Program-made: the position numbers and the translations under genes
Notes under the pieces: model-generated
Databases searched by the model: none
Told to the model about the DNA's origin: nothing
Seen by the model: the letters and a program-made list of their open reading frames with translations, nothing else
Assembly (NCBI GenBank): GCA_013400115.1
Contig: VXBP01004525.1
Location: 85,697-149,696, forward strand
Direction: 5' to 3'
DNA: 64,000 bases
Source of the DNA: Rhinopomastus cyanomelas
Lineage: Eukaryota; Chordata; Aves; Bucerotiformes; Rhinopomastidae
Part shown: positions 25,727-36,245 of the stretch, in pieces
How positions within the stretch are numbered: position 1 is the stretch's first letter
Layout: the number at the start of each line of letters is the position of its first letter

Positions 25727-26346
25727 CTAAATGGCAGCACAGTCTGCTGGTGTGTTGGCCACTCCTCCCAGTTTTGTGTCAACAGCAAACTTGCTGACAG
25801 TGCACTCTAATCCCTCATCCAAGTCATTAATGAGTAGATTGAATAGGACTGGTCCCTGTACTGACCCTTGGGGGAGTCCATTAGATACAGTTCTCCAACT
25901 AGACTCTGTGACATTGACCACTAATTTCTGGCTTCTGTCCTGCACCCAATTCACAGTCTACCTCGCTACCTGATTTTCCAGTTCTGATTGTCCAGACTCA
26001 TCACAAGGATGCTGTGAGAGACTGTATTCAATGCTTTACTGAAATCAAGATAGACCACATCCACTGCTTTGCCTCCATCTATCCACCTGGTGATGCCCTC
26101 ATAAAAGGCTATCGGATTGGTCAAGCATGACTTCCCTTTGGTGAAGCCATGCTGACTGTCCCTAATGACCGTCTTGTCCTTGATGTGTCTAGAGGCAGCA
26201 TCAAGGATAAATTGCTCCATCACCTTTCCTGGGATGGAGGTCAGGCTGACTGGTCTATAGTTACTTTGGTCCTCTTTCTTACCCTTTTGAAGATTGGGGT
26301 GACATTTGCTATCCTCCAGTCCCCAGGCAGCTCGCCTGACCCCCAT
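25727..26346 (-). pseudogene. CR1 ORF2 reverse-transcriptase palm, broken in two frames
   Basis: In family terms this domain copies CR1 RNA into DNA at the nick made by the endonuclease. The first frame (26346 to 25966) carries SNYRPVSLTS, QHGFTKGKSCLTN and YLDFSKALNTVSH. The last corresponds to motif A, where other copies read LDFSKAFDTV, so two positions have changed. After a frame change, 25954 to 25727 carries GLPQGSVQGPVLFN (motif B) and then SKFAVDTKLGG. The usual FADD catalytic pair is FAVD here: the Val codon is at 25781-25783. Loss of that metal-binding Asp alone should abolish activity. The frames stop soon after. Confidence 0.9.
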
Positions 26347-26765
26347 GACTTAGAAAAGATGGAGAGTGGCTTAGCAGTGACTTCCGCTGTCTCCCTTAGC
26401 GCTCGCAGGTGCATCCCATCTCTGCCCATGGATTTGTGTACATCCAGTTTGCTCAGCTTATCCCTAACCCAGTCCTCATCAACCAGGGCAAACTGCTCTC
26501 TTGCCTTTTCCTCTGGAGCCTCAGTGGTCTGGGGCTGGATATCAGGACAGCTCCCAGAAGTATAGACAGAGGCAAAGAATGTGTTCAGTATCTCTGCTTT
26601 CTCTGTATCCTCTGTCTCCAGGGCACCCACCTCATTCAGCAGAGGGCCTACATTGCCTCTAGTTTCAGTTTTACCTGCTACGTATTTGAAGAAGCCCTTT
26701 TTTGTTGCCCTTGACCTCTCTTGCAAGGTTTCATTCGATGGAGGCTTTGGCTTTCCTAGTTGCAT
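26241..26765 (-). pseudogene. CR1 ORF2 linker and reverse-transcriptase fingers (copy 1)
   Basis: A 174-codon reverse-strand frame. The first part (KGFFKYVAGKTETRGNVGPL, then LNTFFASVYTS) is the linker between endonuclease and reverse transcriptase. The second (LSKLDVHKSMGRDGMHLR, then GDWRIANVTPIFK) is the fingers region ahead of the palm. The usual 'SMGPDG' motif reads SMGRDG. The frame breaks just before the palm. Its 5' half and the sequence to its right are repeated exactly at 27001-27735, which is judged to be an assembly duplicate rather than a second gene. Confidence 0.9.
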
Positions 26766-26999
26766 CCCTACATCCTCTCACCAGAGCCTTGTAATCACCC
26801 CAAGTGGCCATCCCCTCCCTCCATGACCTCCATGACTTTCTTCTTGCTCTTCAGTCAGCCCAGCAGCTCCCTGTTTAACCACGCAGGTCTTCCGGCTGCC
26901 TTCCTTGACTTCTTTCCTCTTGTCTTGGGCTTCAAAGAAGTGGTCAATGAATGTTAGCCAGCCACCCTGAGCCCCTTTACCTGCCAGTACCCTGTCCCA
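26265..26999. repeat. Exact duplicate block A, copy 1
   Basis: 735 bp that appear base-for-base the same as 27001-27735 (offset 736). The block ends exactly at the N at 27000, and copy 2 starts right after it. This is the pattern of two overlapping contig ends laid side by side. Confidence 0.93.
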
Positions 27000-27501
27000 N
27001 TTTGGTCCTCTTTCTTACCCTTTTGAAGATTGGGGTGACATTTGCTATCCTCCAGTCCCCAGGCAGCTCGCCTGACCCCCATGACTTAGAAAAGATGGAG
27101 AGTGGCTTAGCAGTGACTTCCGCTGTCTCCCTTAGCGCTCGCAGGTGCATCCCATCTCTGCCCATGGATTTGTGTACATCCAGTTTGCTCAGCTTATCCC
27201 TAACCCAGTCCTCATCAACCAGGGCAAACTGCTCTCTTGCCTTTTCCTCTGGAGCCTCAGTGGTCTGGGGCTGGATATCAGGACAGCTCCCAGAAGTATA
27301 GACAGAGGCAAAGAATGTGTTCAGTATCTCTGCTTTCTCTGTATCCTCTGTCTCCAGGGCACCCACCTCATTCAGCAGAGGGCCTACATTGCCTCTAGTT
27401 TCAGTTTTACCTGCTACGTATTTGAAGAAGCCCTTTTTTGTTGCCCTTGACCTCTCTTGCAAGGTTTCATTCGATGGAGGCTTTGGCTTTCCTAGTTGCA
27501 T
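26977..27501 (-). pseudogene. CR1 ORF2 linker and fingers (duplicate of 26241-26765)
   Basis: The same protein sequence as the frame at 26241-26765 until it runs into the N at 27000. Everything inside 27001-27735 is an exact copy. It most likely does not exist as a separate locus in the genome. Biological content is as described for copy 1. Confidence 0.85.
27000..27000. other. Single-N join
   Basis: Separates the two exact 735-bp copies. Probably a failed merge of overlapping contigs. Confidence 0.9.
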
Positions 27502-27735
27502 CCCTACATCCTCTCACCAGAGCCTTGTAATCACCCCAAGTGGCCATCCCCTCCCTCCATGACCTCCATGACTTTCTTCTTGCTCTTCAGTCAGCCCAGC
27601 AGCTCCCTGTTTAACCACGCAGGTCTTCCGGCTGCCTTCCTTGACTTCTTTCCTCTTGTCTTGGGCTTCAAAGAAGTGGTCAATGAATGTTAGCCAGCCA
27701 CCCTGAGCCCCTTTACCTGCCAGTACCCTGTCCCA
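27001..27735. repeat. Exact duplicate block A, copy 2
   Basis: Matches 26265-26999. The sequence continues past 27735 into further CR1 ORF2 sequence, as expected if this contig overlaps and extends the one to its left. Confidence 0.93.
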
Positions 27736-28149
27736 TGGGACTTCCCCTAGCAATTGCTTGAAAAGGCCAAAGTTTGCCCTCCTGAACTCCAGGGCTGTGA
27801 TTCTGCTAGCTATTCTCTTCCTGCCACATGAGATCCTGAACTCCATCATCTCATGGTCACTGCAATTGAGACTGCCCTCAGCCTTCACTGCTTCAACCAG
27901 ACTCTCCTTGTTGGTGAGTATGTGATCCTAGTGGGCTTCTCCACCATTTGCATCAGGAAATTGTCACCAATGCACTGAAGGAACCTCCTGGACTGTGGAT
28001 GGCTGGCTGAGTAGGACTTCCAGCAAATATCAGGGTAGTTAAAATCCCCCATGAGAACTAGGTCCTGTAGCTGTGAGTCTGCTATCAGCTGTCTGTAGAA
28101 GACCTCATCAACATCCTCGTCCTGATCTGGTGGCCTGTAATAGACACCC
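27473..28149. repeat. Exact duplicate block B, copy 1
   Basis: 677 bp matching 28151-28827 (offset 678). It ends exactly at the N at 28150. It overlaps block A copy 2 at 27473-27735, so the 263 bp shared by both blocks occur three times in the window. Confidence 0.93.
27514..27888 (-). pseudogene. CR1 endonuclease C-terminus/linker (duplicate of 28192-28566)
   Basis: A 124-codon frame identical to the one at 28192-28566: NCSDHEMMEF (the SDH endonuclease motif), then RRANFGLFKQLLGEVPWD. Judged to be an assembly duplicate. Confidence 0.87.
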
Positions 28150-28150
28150 N
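28150..28150. other. Single-N join
   Basis: Separates the two exact 677-bp copies. Same interpretation as the join at 27000. Confidence 0.9.
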
Positions 28151-28827
28151 GATGGAGGCTTTGGCTTTCCTAGTTGCATCCCTACATCCTCTCACCAGAG
28201 CCTTGTAATCACCCCAAGTGGCCATCCCCTCCCTCCATGACCTCCATGACTTTCTTCTTGCTCTTCAGTCAGCCCAGCAGCTCCCTGTTTAACCACGCAG
28301 GTCTTCCGGCTGCCTTCCTTGACTTCTTTCCTCTTGTCTTGGGCTTCAAAGAAGTGGTCAATGAATGTTAGCCAGCCACCCTGAGCCCCTTTACCTGCCA
28401 GTACCCTGTCCCATGGGACTTCCCCTAGCAATTGCTTGAAAAGGCCAAAGTTTGCCCTCCTGAACTCCAGGGCTGTGATTCTGCTAGCTATTCTCTTCCT
28501 GCCACATGAGATCCTGAACTCCATCATCTCATGGTCACTGCAATTGAGACTGCCCTCAGCCTTCACTGCTTCAACCAGACTCTCCTTGTTGGTGAGTATG
28601 TGATCCTAGTGGGCTTCTCCACCATTTGCATCAGGAAATTGTCACCAATGCACTGAAGGAACCTCCTGGACTGTGGATGGCTGGCTGAGTAGGACTTCCA
28701 GCAAATATCAGGGTAGTTAAAATCCCCCATGAGAACTAGGTCCTGTAGCTGTGAGTCTGCTATCAGCTGTCTGTAGAAGACCTCATCAACATCCTCGTCC
28801 TGATCTGGTGGCCTGTAATAGACACCC
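28151..28827. repeat. Exact duplicate block B, copy 2
   Basis: Matches 27473-28149. Beyond 28827 it continues into the endonuclease N-terminal part, which is present only once. Confidence 0.93.
28192..28566 (-). pseudogene. CR1 ORF2 endonuclease C-terminus and linker
   Basis: A 124-codon reverse-strand frame. Near its start is NCSDHEMMEF, which holds the conserved SDH triad of APE-type endonucleases that helps nick target DNA. It is followed by the region common to bird CR1 (ALEFRRANFGLFKQLLG, PWDRVLAGKGAQ). The frame is shifted relative to the upstream endonuclease part (28563-29168). A small deletion around 28595-28605 removes several residues before 'LTNKES' and changes frame. The frame ends in the linker ahead of the reverse-transcriptase fingers. 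Confidence 0.9.
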
Positions 28828-29168
28828 ACAACGGTGTCACCCATGCCAGCCTGCCCCTTAATCCGCATCCACAAACTCTCATCTCTTTCTTCATCCACCC
28901 CTGGACAGAACTCAATACATTCCAGTTGCTCTTTCACATGAAGAGGTACTCCACCACCTTGCCTTGCTGACCTGTCCCTCCTGAAAAGGACATAGCTGTC
29001 CATGACCACAGACCAGTCATGCAAACTGCCCCACCATGTCTCTGCAACTGCCCTCAGATCATAATCACCTGACTGAGCACAGATTTCTAACTCCTCCTGC
29101 TTGTTCCCCACGCTGCGTGCGCTGGTGTACAGGCATTTCAGAGAGTGAGCTGAGCACTCCGATCTCAC
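28563..29168 (-). pseudogene. CR1 ORF2 apurinic-like endonuclease domain, N-terminal part
   Basis: A 201-codon reverse-strand frame starting MRSECSAHSLKCLYTSARS. It shows the ordered motifs of the CR1 endonuclease: GNKQEELEI; AVAETWW with the metal-binding Glu; the GGGVPLHVKEQLE block; GVYYRPPDQDEDVDEVFYRQL in two parts; and LVLMGDFNYPDICW with the Asp-Asn pair. In the family this domain nicks the target so reverse transcription can start there. The reading frame runs off at the end (THRI-type nonsense, stop at 28563) because of a small deletion; the SDH motif lies in the next frame. The start lies about 90 bp after the ORF1 stop. Confidence 0.92.
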
Positions 29169-29260
29169 CCTAGGAAGGTGGGAGGCCTCATGGTCTTCAT
29201 CAAGACCAGAGCACTGCCCTGCTAGTGCCCACCCAGCAACAACCCCACCCCACTCTGAAT

Positions 29261-30470
29261 CTAATTTAAAGCTCTCTGAATGAGCCCTGCCAATTGCTGC
29301 CCCAGAACCCTTTTTCCTTTCTGAGAGAAACCTTTCCCATGTGTAACTGTCGGGTCTGGTGTCTTTTAACCCCAGCCATTATCAAAGAACCCAAAGCCCT
29401 GCCTGTAGCACCACTGTCACAGCCAGGCATTTATGGCCTGAATCCTTCTCTTCCAGCCCATGTCCTCACCCCAAAATGGAAGTAATGAGGAGAATAGATT
29501 TTGTGCCCCAGTCTCTGTCACCAACCATCCCAAGACCTTGAAGACTTTCTTCATTCCCCACAGACTGCAGAAGACAGCTTCCTCCCCACCTGTCTGGACG
29601 ATCAGCAGTGGGTAATAGTTGATTTCACCAGGTGTCCTAGTGAAATCCCTCCAGGTAGACTGCAGACTTCCCTACGATGAGGGCCGACTCTGCATACCGG
29701 GCTCTCAGCTCCCTTTACGAGCGAGTCTCCAATAACTAGTATTCTTCTCTTCTTCTTTGCAGAGGAGTTTGTCATATTACCAGAAGACCTCTCTGATTTA
29801 TGTGACTGTTATAAGACCTTTGGAATAGCTTCTCTACTGTCTATATCCCTGTTAGACTGTCTGTCTTCCAGGAGGGGCTCATATCTATTTCTCAGTGGCA
29901 CCTGGGGAGGTGAGGCAGGCAAGGGGGGTGCTTACCTTCTGCCATGGCCTTGCACTTGCCTCCACTCTCCCTTTTCACTTGGGCGTCTCTCTTCTATCTG
30001 AGATGTGCAGGACACAGGGACCCCTTGATTCTGGCTGTTATTTGGCCATTGTCCAGACTGCAGAGCCTGGCTCCATCAGTCGTTCTGTATTTCAGCCTCC
30101 CTAATGCTCCTGAGCCTTTCTACTTCCACCTGTAGCTTTTCACCTTGTCTTGCAGCTGTGCTGCTTCACTGAGCGTGTACTTGCTCACACCGTACATAGT
30201 GTGAGGTCAGTGAGAGGCTGTGGCTTTCGCTGCAGCCTGTCACCTGTACAGCCTCATCTTGCAGGGGGACCTCTGTTTGGGTTCCCACATGCACGAGCAG
30301 TAGTGACTGTAGCCTGGGCTTCCTCTGCTGCTGGGTTGACACCTTTTCTTGTTTTTTTTAATGTCTTTTTCCCTGCCACGGCTAGAGAAGGCTGCTGTCT
30401 GGCTCTGCACGGTCTGAGCCCGACTTCCAGTTTTGCCACATTTAAACCTCCCGCAGTTCCCACTCAGCCA
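29261..30470 (-). pseudogene. Decayed CR1 ORF1: zinc-finger-like, coiled coil and SGNH esterase
   Basis: Read on the reverse strand in shifting frames. Near 30168-30245 lie VQVTGCSESH and HYVRCEQVHAQ, matching the cysteine-rich start of CR1 ORF1 with some cysteines lost. At 30079-30135 the stretch LQVEVERLRSIREAEIQND is the coiled-coil block, ending in a stop. At about 29660-29775, RRILVIGDSLVKGAESP contains the GDS box of SGNH esterases (codons at 29722-29730). Further on, WKRRIQAINAWL, WCYRQGFGFFDNGWG and QKGKRVLGQQLAGLIQRALN lead to a stop at 29261. The usual DxxH-type segment reads DPTVTHG. At least three internal stops are visible. CR1 ORF1 esterases are described in the literature; this copy cannot make an intact protein. 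Confidence 0.85.
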
Positions 30471-30690
30471 CATCCCTTCTCACTTACACCCATGAGAGAC
30501 TCCAAATTTTATTGGATCCCTTTTGCCTCCTGCCAGGTTCCCTGGTTCACAAAAACCCCAACCATGTCAAAAATAGCGTTCAGAGACTGGCACCATCTCT
30601 CTTACTCCGCACACCCTGAACTTTCTGAGGACATTTCAGCTGGGGAAGCAGGAATATTCTCTATCTGCGTCTCACTCTGTTCATAAGCTC

Positions 30691-32381
30691 TACTTTTTCT
30701 TTACTATGAATAAGATTATAAAGACTCCGTAGAACGAGTTTAATTTTTTTTACCCTTTTCTTGACATCAGTTTTATAAGAAAATAGGAGAGAATTAAATG
30801 CAAAAAGTATCTTGAGAAATTGTTCCCAAAATGCTACAGAAGAGATCCCTTTATGCACATGTGAGGCATTAAATCTTTGTGGAAATCAGAGTAAAGCAGT
30901 ATATCAGACTCAATGTGAAGATGTGAAATCTGCCTTTACAAAATGCAGATTTTTGTTAGTTTTCTTATGTTTAACTTTGACACTCATGGATTAAATAGGG
31001 GATATTTTTCAATAATTATGTGCTTGTTATAGTCCTCCAAATCTGGATTCAGGATGTAACAACAAACAAGAGCAAACAAATACCTTGGGGACCTCACTTA
31101 CCCTTCCTACAAGTACACAGCAGAAAAAAGCTGAGTTTGGAAATTTCAGGAGCACTCAGCTTGCACTTTTATTTTGTTACCTATTTTGCATGATGTCCAT
31201 CTATGGATAGGCTACCTCAGAATACCCATAAGCATTCATTTCCTTCAGGATTTTGGTAAAATAAGAGGAAAATCACAAATTCTATGGAGTCTGGGTTTTA
31301 GGCTCTCTATAACCTCTCATGCAACACCTGATATATGGGGTTTTTTACAATCCACATGGGCTTGTTTGAAGCCATGTCATGAAAGCATTCTGATATCATC
31401 GCTAAGCTTGCAGATTTTGAAATCACACAAAGCAAACCCAGAATTCTTTTGTACCCCATGAGGGCAAAACAGTCGTCTGTGTGTTTTCTCAAAATTACTT
31501 GTTGAGTGTTCTAATGTACACGTGAACCTAAAGCACCTGGTTGAACTGGGAAACAAGGACAAGAAAGACTTAAGAACTGGCCCGAGCGTATCTCTTTGCC
31601 TTTGAACACAGGCATCAACAGGCTTTGAATAACTGGTAACACTACAGCTAAAAATCTCTGTTGTAGAGCTTGACCAGAGTAATGACTATTTGTTACTTTA
31701 GAAAAAAAGTCTTATCACATTATTTTCATTCTTTTCTGGGAGACAGGGACATTGGTATCATTAGAAAGAACAGGTGATGTGTTATAGGTAGGCATGCCAA
31801 AACTTCTCCGGCAGCCCTGATAATCTATCTCAGCAACGCTACAGATAAAATACTTCCAAGAACAGAGATTAACAGATTCACCAGACCAGCTTGATCCTTG
31901 GCCTGAGCGTGTAACGGTGAACACATCGTCTGATCCATCCCCATCCAAAGCATACCAATTATGCTCTGAGTCAAAACTGCTGGAATGACTAACTGGGGAA
32001 AATGAGATTATAAAACTCTGCTGCAATGGAGTTCTTGAAAACATTAGATTTTCAGTGTGAATAAGATGATTCTAAAATTGAGGTATCATCAAGACAGAGC
32101 TGTAGCCAAGTCTAAACTTTCCTACTTCTTTGCAGTAAACTGTACATTTCCTAACCATGTGCACCAGTCCTTCAGCGGTGCTGCTGCCTGTGCAGATCCT
32201 GTGCAAAAGAGACAATTTTCTGCCCAGCTTGCCTTGCCAAGGACTGTGGTGCAAAACACAAGACAAATACATCAGGGCACCTCTGCACTGATACACAGCT
32301 CCATTGCACACCACTCTCTTCTCACCTAGAATTTATGGTAATGCAATACCCAAAGGAGTTTATGAAAGAAGACTGAGTGTT
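30691..32381. other. Unique sequence with one weak exon candidate
   Basis: No CR1. The 109-codon reverse-strand open frame at 31715-32044 is listed separately. The rest shows no domain. Confidence 0.5.
31715..32044 (-). CDS. Unrecognised reverse-strand open frame, possible exon
   Basis: This frame stays open for 109 codons. On the reverse strand an acceptor-like tract, ctcattttccccag, precedes the segment SHSSSFDSEHNWYALDG, then GSDDVFTVTRSGQGSSW and CSWKYFICSVAEIDYQGC. The residue mix (Trp, Tyr and paired Cys, few low-complexity runs) looks more protein-like than most frames here, and local GC is higher than in the flanks. I cannot name a family, found no clear donor, and the frame runs to a stop, so a terminal exon or a chance frame are both possible. 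Nothing nearby helps decide. Confidence 0.15.
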   Translation of the reverse strand: MFSRTPLQQSFIISFSPVSHSSSFDSEHNWYALDGDGSDDVFTVTRSGQGSSWSGESVNLCSWKYFICSVAEIDYQGCRRSFGMPTYNTSPVLSNDTNVPVSQKRMKIM

Positions 32382-32480
32382 TCATAGAATCATTACGGAT
32401 CGGAAGGGACCTCGAAAGATCATCCAGTCCAATCTGCCTGCAACAGCAGGATCACCTAAACCAATTTGCCAGGCTGGTCA
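32382..32480 (-). mobile_element. Short CR1 3' end
   Basis: tcatagaatcattacggatc, then ggaagggacctcgaaagatc and ccagtccaatctgcctgcaa. About 100 bp, 5'-truncated after 'caggatcacctaaaccaa'. Confidence 0.93.
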
Positions 32481-35400
32481 GTACCAAAGGCCCTTCCACG
32501 TTGTCACGTGTTTGGAAACCCACGGGCAGAAGTCCACTGCATAAATATAAATCTGTTCCAAAGCACACATGCGTGAAGTCTTCCTTTCCTGGGACACCTG
32601 CCTGTGCACTGAGCAACCTAAGAGTGTTTGGTTGCTGTAAATGTGATGTGTTTACTTTGCGTGCCAGGCTATCTGCCCATGCCCAGAACAGCTAAGTGGC
32701 ACATTAGCCTGTGGTTGTCTGGTTCTGGTGATAACATCTGCTGTGGAGCTGGAGGCAAGATCTCTCTTTAAAGATTCAACCCCAAAATACGCATTTTGTA
32801 GTTTTAACTACTTTCATCCACACTTAATATCAGATGAAGGAAACAAACGGAAATATTGTGAATTTGCACAAGACCCATGAGCTACAGGGAGGGTAGGGAA
32901 TTCGGAACAAACAAGAAACAGTTTATTCTAAAGGAGAAAGATTTTATTTAACAATATTTTAAAAAAATAAGAATTGGGGATATGCCATATCTTTGCTGTT
33001 GTTGGCCTTCATCATGGACTGGCAGTCTATTAAAAAATAGTCACTACATATTACCTATAGGAAAAATGCATTCTATAGTGTCTGCATTTTTAGAGAAGAT
33101 GTTAAAAGAAAGGATGTGTAAGTGATCTTGTACTTTTAATGATGAAAATGAAGGTGTACTCAACTTTCAACTCAGTAACTCCTGGATTTTTGAGGAAACA
33201 AGTAAATATAACTTGAGTAAACTGACTACTAGAAGTGACCATGTAAGTTTTACCTGTGACATTTAAACTCTACCAGTAATAAGTGCTGAAGCACAGGTCT
33301 GTTTTTTGAAAATTGACTGCACGGGTCCTGGACAGTTAAAGGATACCTGTCTGTGGAAGATGGGCACCACTGACTGCTCCAAAAATAAAACTGTAAAGTT
33401 TTAATAGTGAAAGCTAATATTCAGAATGTAGGAAAAATTGCTGCATTTTTTCTGTCTATTTGCATTCTTTCACACAAGAGAGGTCTTTACTGATACTGAA
33501 CTTTATGCTACTGAAATCAAAGGTTATGCCTTTCAGATTTTTTGATGACAAAATCACTTTTGTCATCCAAACACTTTTAAAACACCTCCTTTAGCAGTTG
33601 CTATGTGCCTATCCTTAGCACTTGAGTGTGGCTGCTTTGGAATCATTGAATTCCATTAGTGGCACTGTGTTACCTAAAGAGAAATGCTAAATCAGATCAA
33701 GAGGATAAGAGGGGACACTAAGTGGTTTAGCATGCAGAAGTGTTAGATGCATTTATTCCAAAGGAGCTGCTTCTTACAGGGAGCAAGGCTGTGTGCAGCA
33801 AATATTTGAAGACTACTATAGCAATTTGGGGTCAAAAATACATTTTAACACAAAATGTCATAATAAAATTTGGATGTTAGGATTAAATCAAAACAAAGCA
33901 CATGTGTGCATATTTCCAGTAAAAGTGTCCCATATTCAGTCATGGAAGAGTCTGGCGAAAGAAGAAATACGGATCTTGTTTTCTGGGGTTTTGAAAAGGA
34001 AATCAATATTATTTCAATAACACATTTCATTTCCAGCTGAAATACAGAGCACAGTTCTTGTGTTTCCAGATGTGCACTACGGATCCTCTCAACCCTGCAG
34101 CCACACTAACACTGCTTTGAGCAAGGCAAGTGCACCAGAGATTAATGCAGGCTGTACTTCCTTCCCTTTGCACTCCTTCCAGTGATACTGACACCCCAAA
34201 TTATGGTGTTTACTGCTTCTTTCTGTGCCCGACATACTTGATGATGTTTTAACATGCTGCCTTTGTAAGGAATGGGGGAGAAGGATCTTTATTTACAGCC
34301 TTGCTCTAGTTTGCAGGTCTACACCGCAGAAGGCAGAGCACAATGCTCTCATCGCAGTAGGCAGTGACCTACCTTAAAGTTCATATCGGAAGCTAAACAT
34401 GCCCATTCTACAATCTTTTTATTAATTCAGTTATTACTGAGTGAATGCGCTACATACACTCCCCCCATAGCTGTGTGAGATGCAAGGTGGTCAGAAGAGT
34501 GACCAAGACTTGGCTTTTCATTTCTCCTGTCAGCCAATCCAAAACCGCAATACAGGAAGCGGTGGCCCTTTCAAACTGCCCCAGTTATCTCAGAAGATAA
34601 TAAATTACGTGGTGGCCGTTTGATGGTCTACCAAGCTTTTAACAGTGTCAGTGGTTGAGACAGATGTGACAAATTAAGGTATTTCTACAGAGCTGCTTTG
34701 TTAAAAACTATAATCTGAGTGCTATCTGCAGCCCACAGAAGCAGCAAAGGCCACTAAAAGATCATCTATTCAGGTTCTCCTTTCACTGTAAGTCCAAAGT
34801 GTTTTATATGGACAACATGATGCTGTTCAATGTACTTTTCCCATAACAGCAAAATGAAAACCATCCGACTTTATGCAGCAAACACTTTTATCTACTATGC
34901 TTAATTATTCATACAGAAGCTAGGAGCTGAAAAGGACTATGATGGTTCTTTCATGGTACTTTGAAACTCATGAACAAATACGCACACTGCTTCCCTCCAA
35001 AAGAGAAGTAAAAATCAGCCGTGGGATTATCACACACGGTCAAGCAGAGCACATGTCCCAGGTGGTGAAATTAGCCATCCAACAGGACTTTCCTTGTACT
35101 TGGGGTGCAGAATCAAAAAGATGAAGTATCTGGAGGCTAAAGACCTTTCAAGAAAGCAAAGTGAAGTTCAATTTGGAAAGTGCAGAGAACATTAGAATGT
35201 CCAGCAGAAAACAACCTGATAGAAGTGTTCAACAATATATTGCCAACACTTTCTGCCTAACCAGCACCTTTCATGGAAGGAGCAAAGATGAGTTACCAGG
35301 TGTTAGCAATAATTTGTCCATCTACGTGAGGTAGCCAAGGTCTCAAAATGTCGTATGACTTCATTGCAATAAGGAGTGGAGAAAAATGCAGGTAGTGGAA

Positions 35401-35789
35401 GAAATGAAGTCTATCTGTGGTGGTCTATCTGTCGCATGGCCTGAGGAAGGCTAGAGACTCCTTTAGTGGTGGTGGGATTCTTTCATGTATGTCTTTTTAA
35501 ATTTCATCCAATAATATTGAACTAGCTATTTTGTTTTCTTAGTTTGATTTTACTCTGAGTTTGGATCAGGTTGTGATGGATTCTGTTCACATGAAAGGGA
35601 ATAAAAGCAGTTATGACAATCTCTGGTCACTGCATTTTACCTGTTCTAGGGTCAGGAGAAGAAAACCAACAATGCAAACACAACCTTGAGCCTCCCTGGA
35701 GATGACAAGAAACCTCTGGACTTGAATATAAAGGGTTTTTCTTCTACTCTGCTCAAAAAACCTTAACCAAGCCCATATCTATGGAATCA
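32481..35789. other. Unique AT-rich region, no gene seen
   Basis: About 3.3 kb with only short frames and no recognised repeat. Confidence 0.55.
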
Positions 35790-36245
35790 AAGAACAGTCT
35801 AGGCAAGACAGTCCAACACCTCGTTCAGCTGAAATTTGAAAGTATCCAACTCTGGGGACTCCATCACTTTCCTGGAAAAATTATTCCAGTGACAGGTTGT
35901 CCTTGCTACAAACAATCCATTTTTCCTCTTGTGTCTAACTGTGATCTTCACAGGAGCGACTTGTGTCCGTTACCCCTCGTCTCTTCTATGTGACTCCGTG
36001 TACGAAGCCAGTCTGTATTTTTTGTAACCACCCTTTAAATACAGAATTGTGGAAGAAGTGTCCCCTAAGCCTTTTCTCAAGGCTAAGCAAACCAAATTCT
36101 CTCCAGCTTTCCTCACACGGGAGGCTTCCTAGTGCTTGGTTCATCTTTGTGGCCCATCACTGGCCCCTCTTCAGCCCATTTTGGATAGCAGGGACGAAGA
36201 CTGAGCACAGTATTCCAGGTGTGGCCTGAGAAGCATAGAGTGGAC
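35790..36245 (-). mobile_element. Ancient diverged CR1
   Basis: Recognisable by order of blocks rather than identity: 'ccaactctggggactccatcact', 'attattccagtgacaggttgtcc', 'ctccagctttcctcacac', 'tttgtggcccatcactggcccctcttcagc' and 'agtattccaggtgtggcctgag'. These match the reverse complement of ORF2 C-terminus and 3' UTR in older CR1 copies. Heavily mutated. Confidence 0.8.

Larger units (their letters stand above)
25430..30690 (-). mobile_element. Near full-length but dead CR1, 3' end missing, with assembly duplications
   Basis: Read from right to left it carries a 5' region, a decayed ORF1 (30470 to 29261), then ORF2 endonuclease (29168 to about 28192), linker and reverse transcriptase (to about 25430). 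This order is the standard CR1 layout. Two exact internal repeats at single Ns add about 1,414 spurious bases, so the true element is probably about 3.8 kb. It ends abruptly in the thumb region (LFPLYSAIVR, then unrelated AT-rich sequence) with no 3' UTR or octamer tail. This is unusual, since CR1 insertions are primed from the 3' end. Frameshifts, stops and a lost catalytic Asp show it is inactive. Confidence 0.93.

Noticed and set aside
26149..26957. Forward-strand open frames of up to 138 codons, repeated at 26951-27693 and 28174-28371
   Set aside because: They are antisense shadows of the reverse-strand CR1 ORF2. The repetition comes from the duplicated contig ends.
26265..28827. A true triplicated reverse-transcriptase gene
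   Set aside because: Exact identity and boundaries placed on single Ns make an assembly artefact far more likely.
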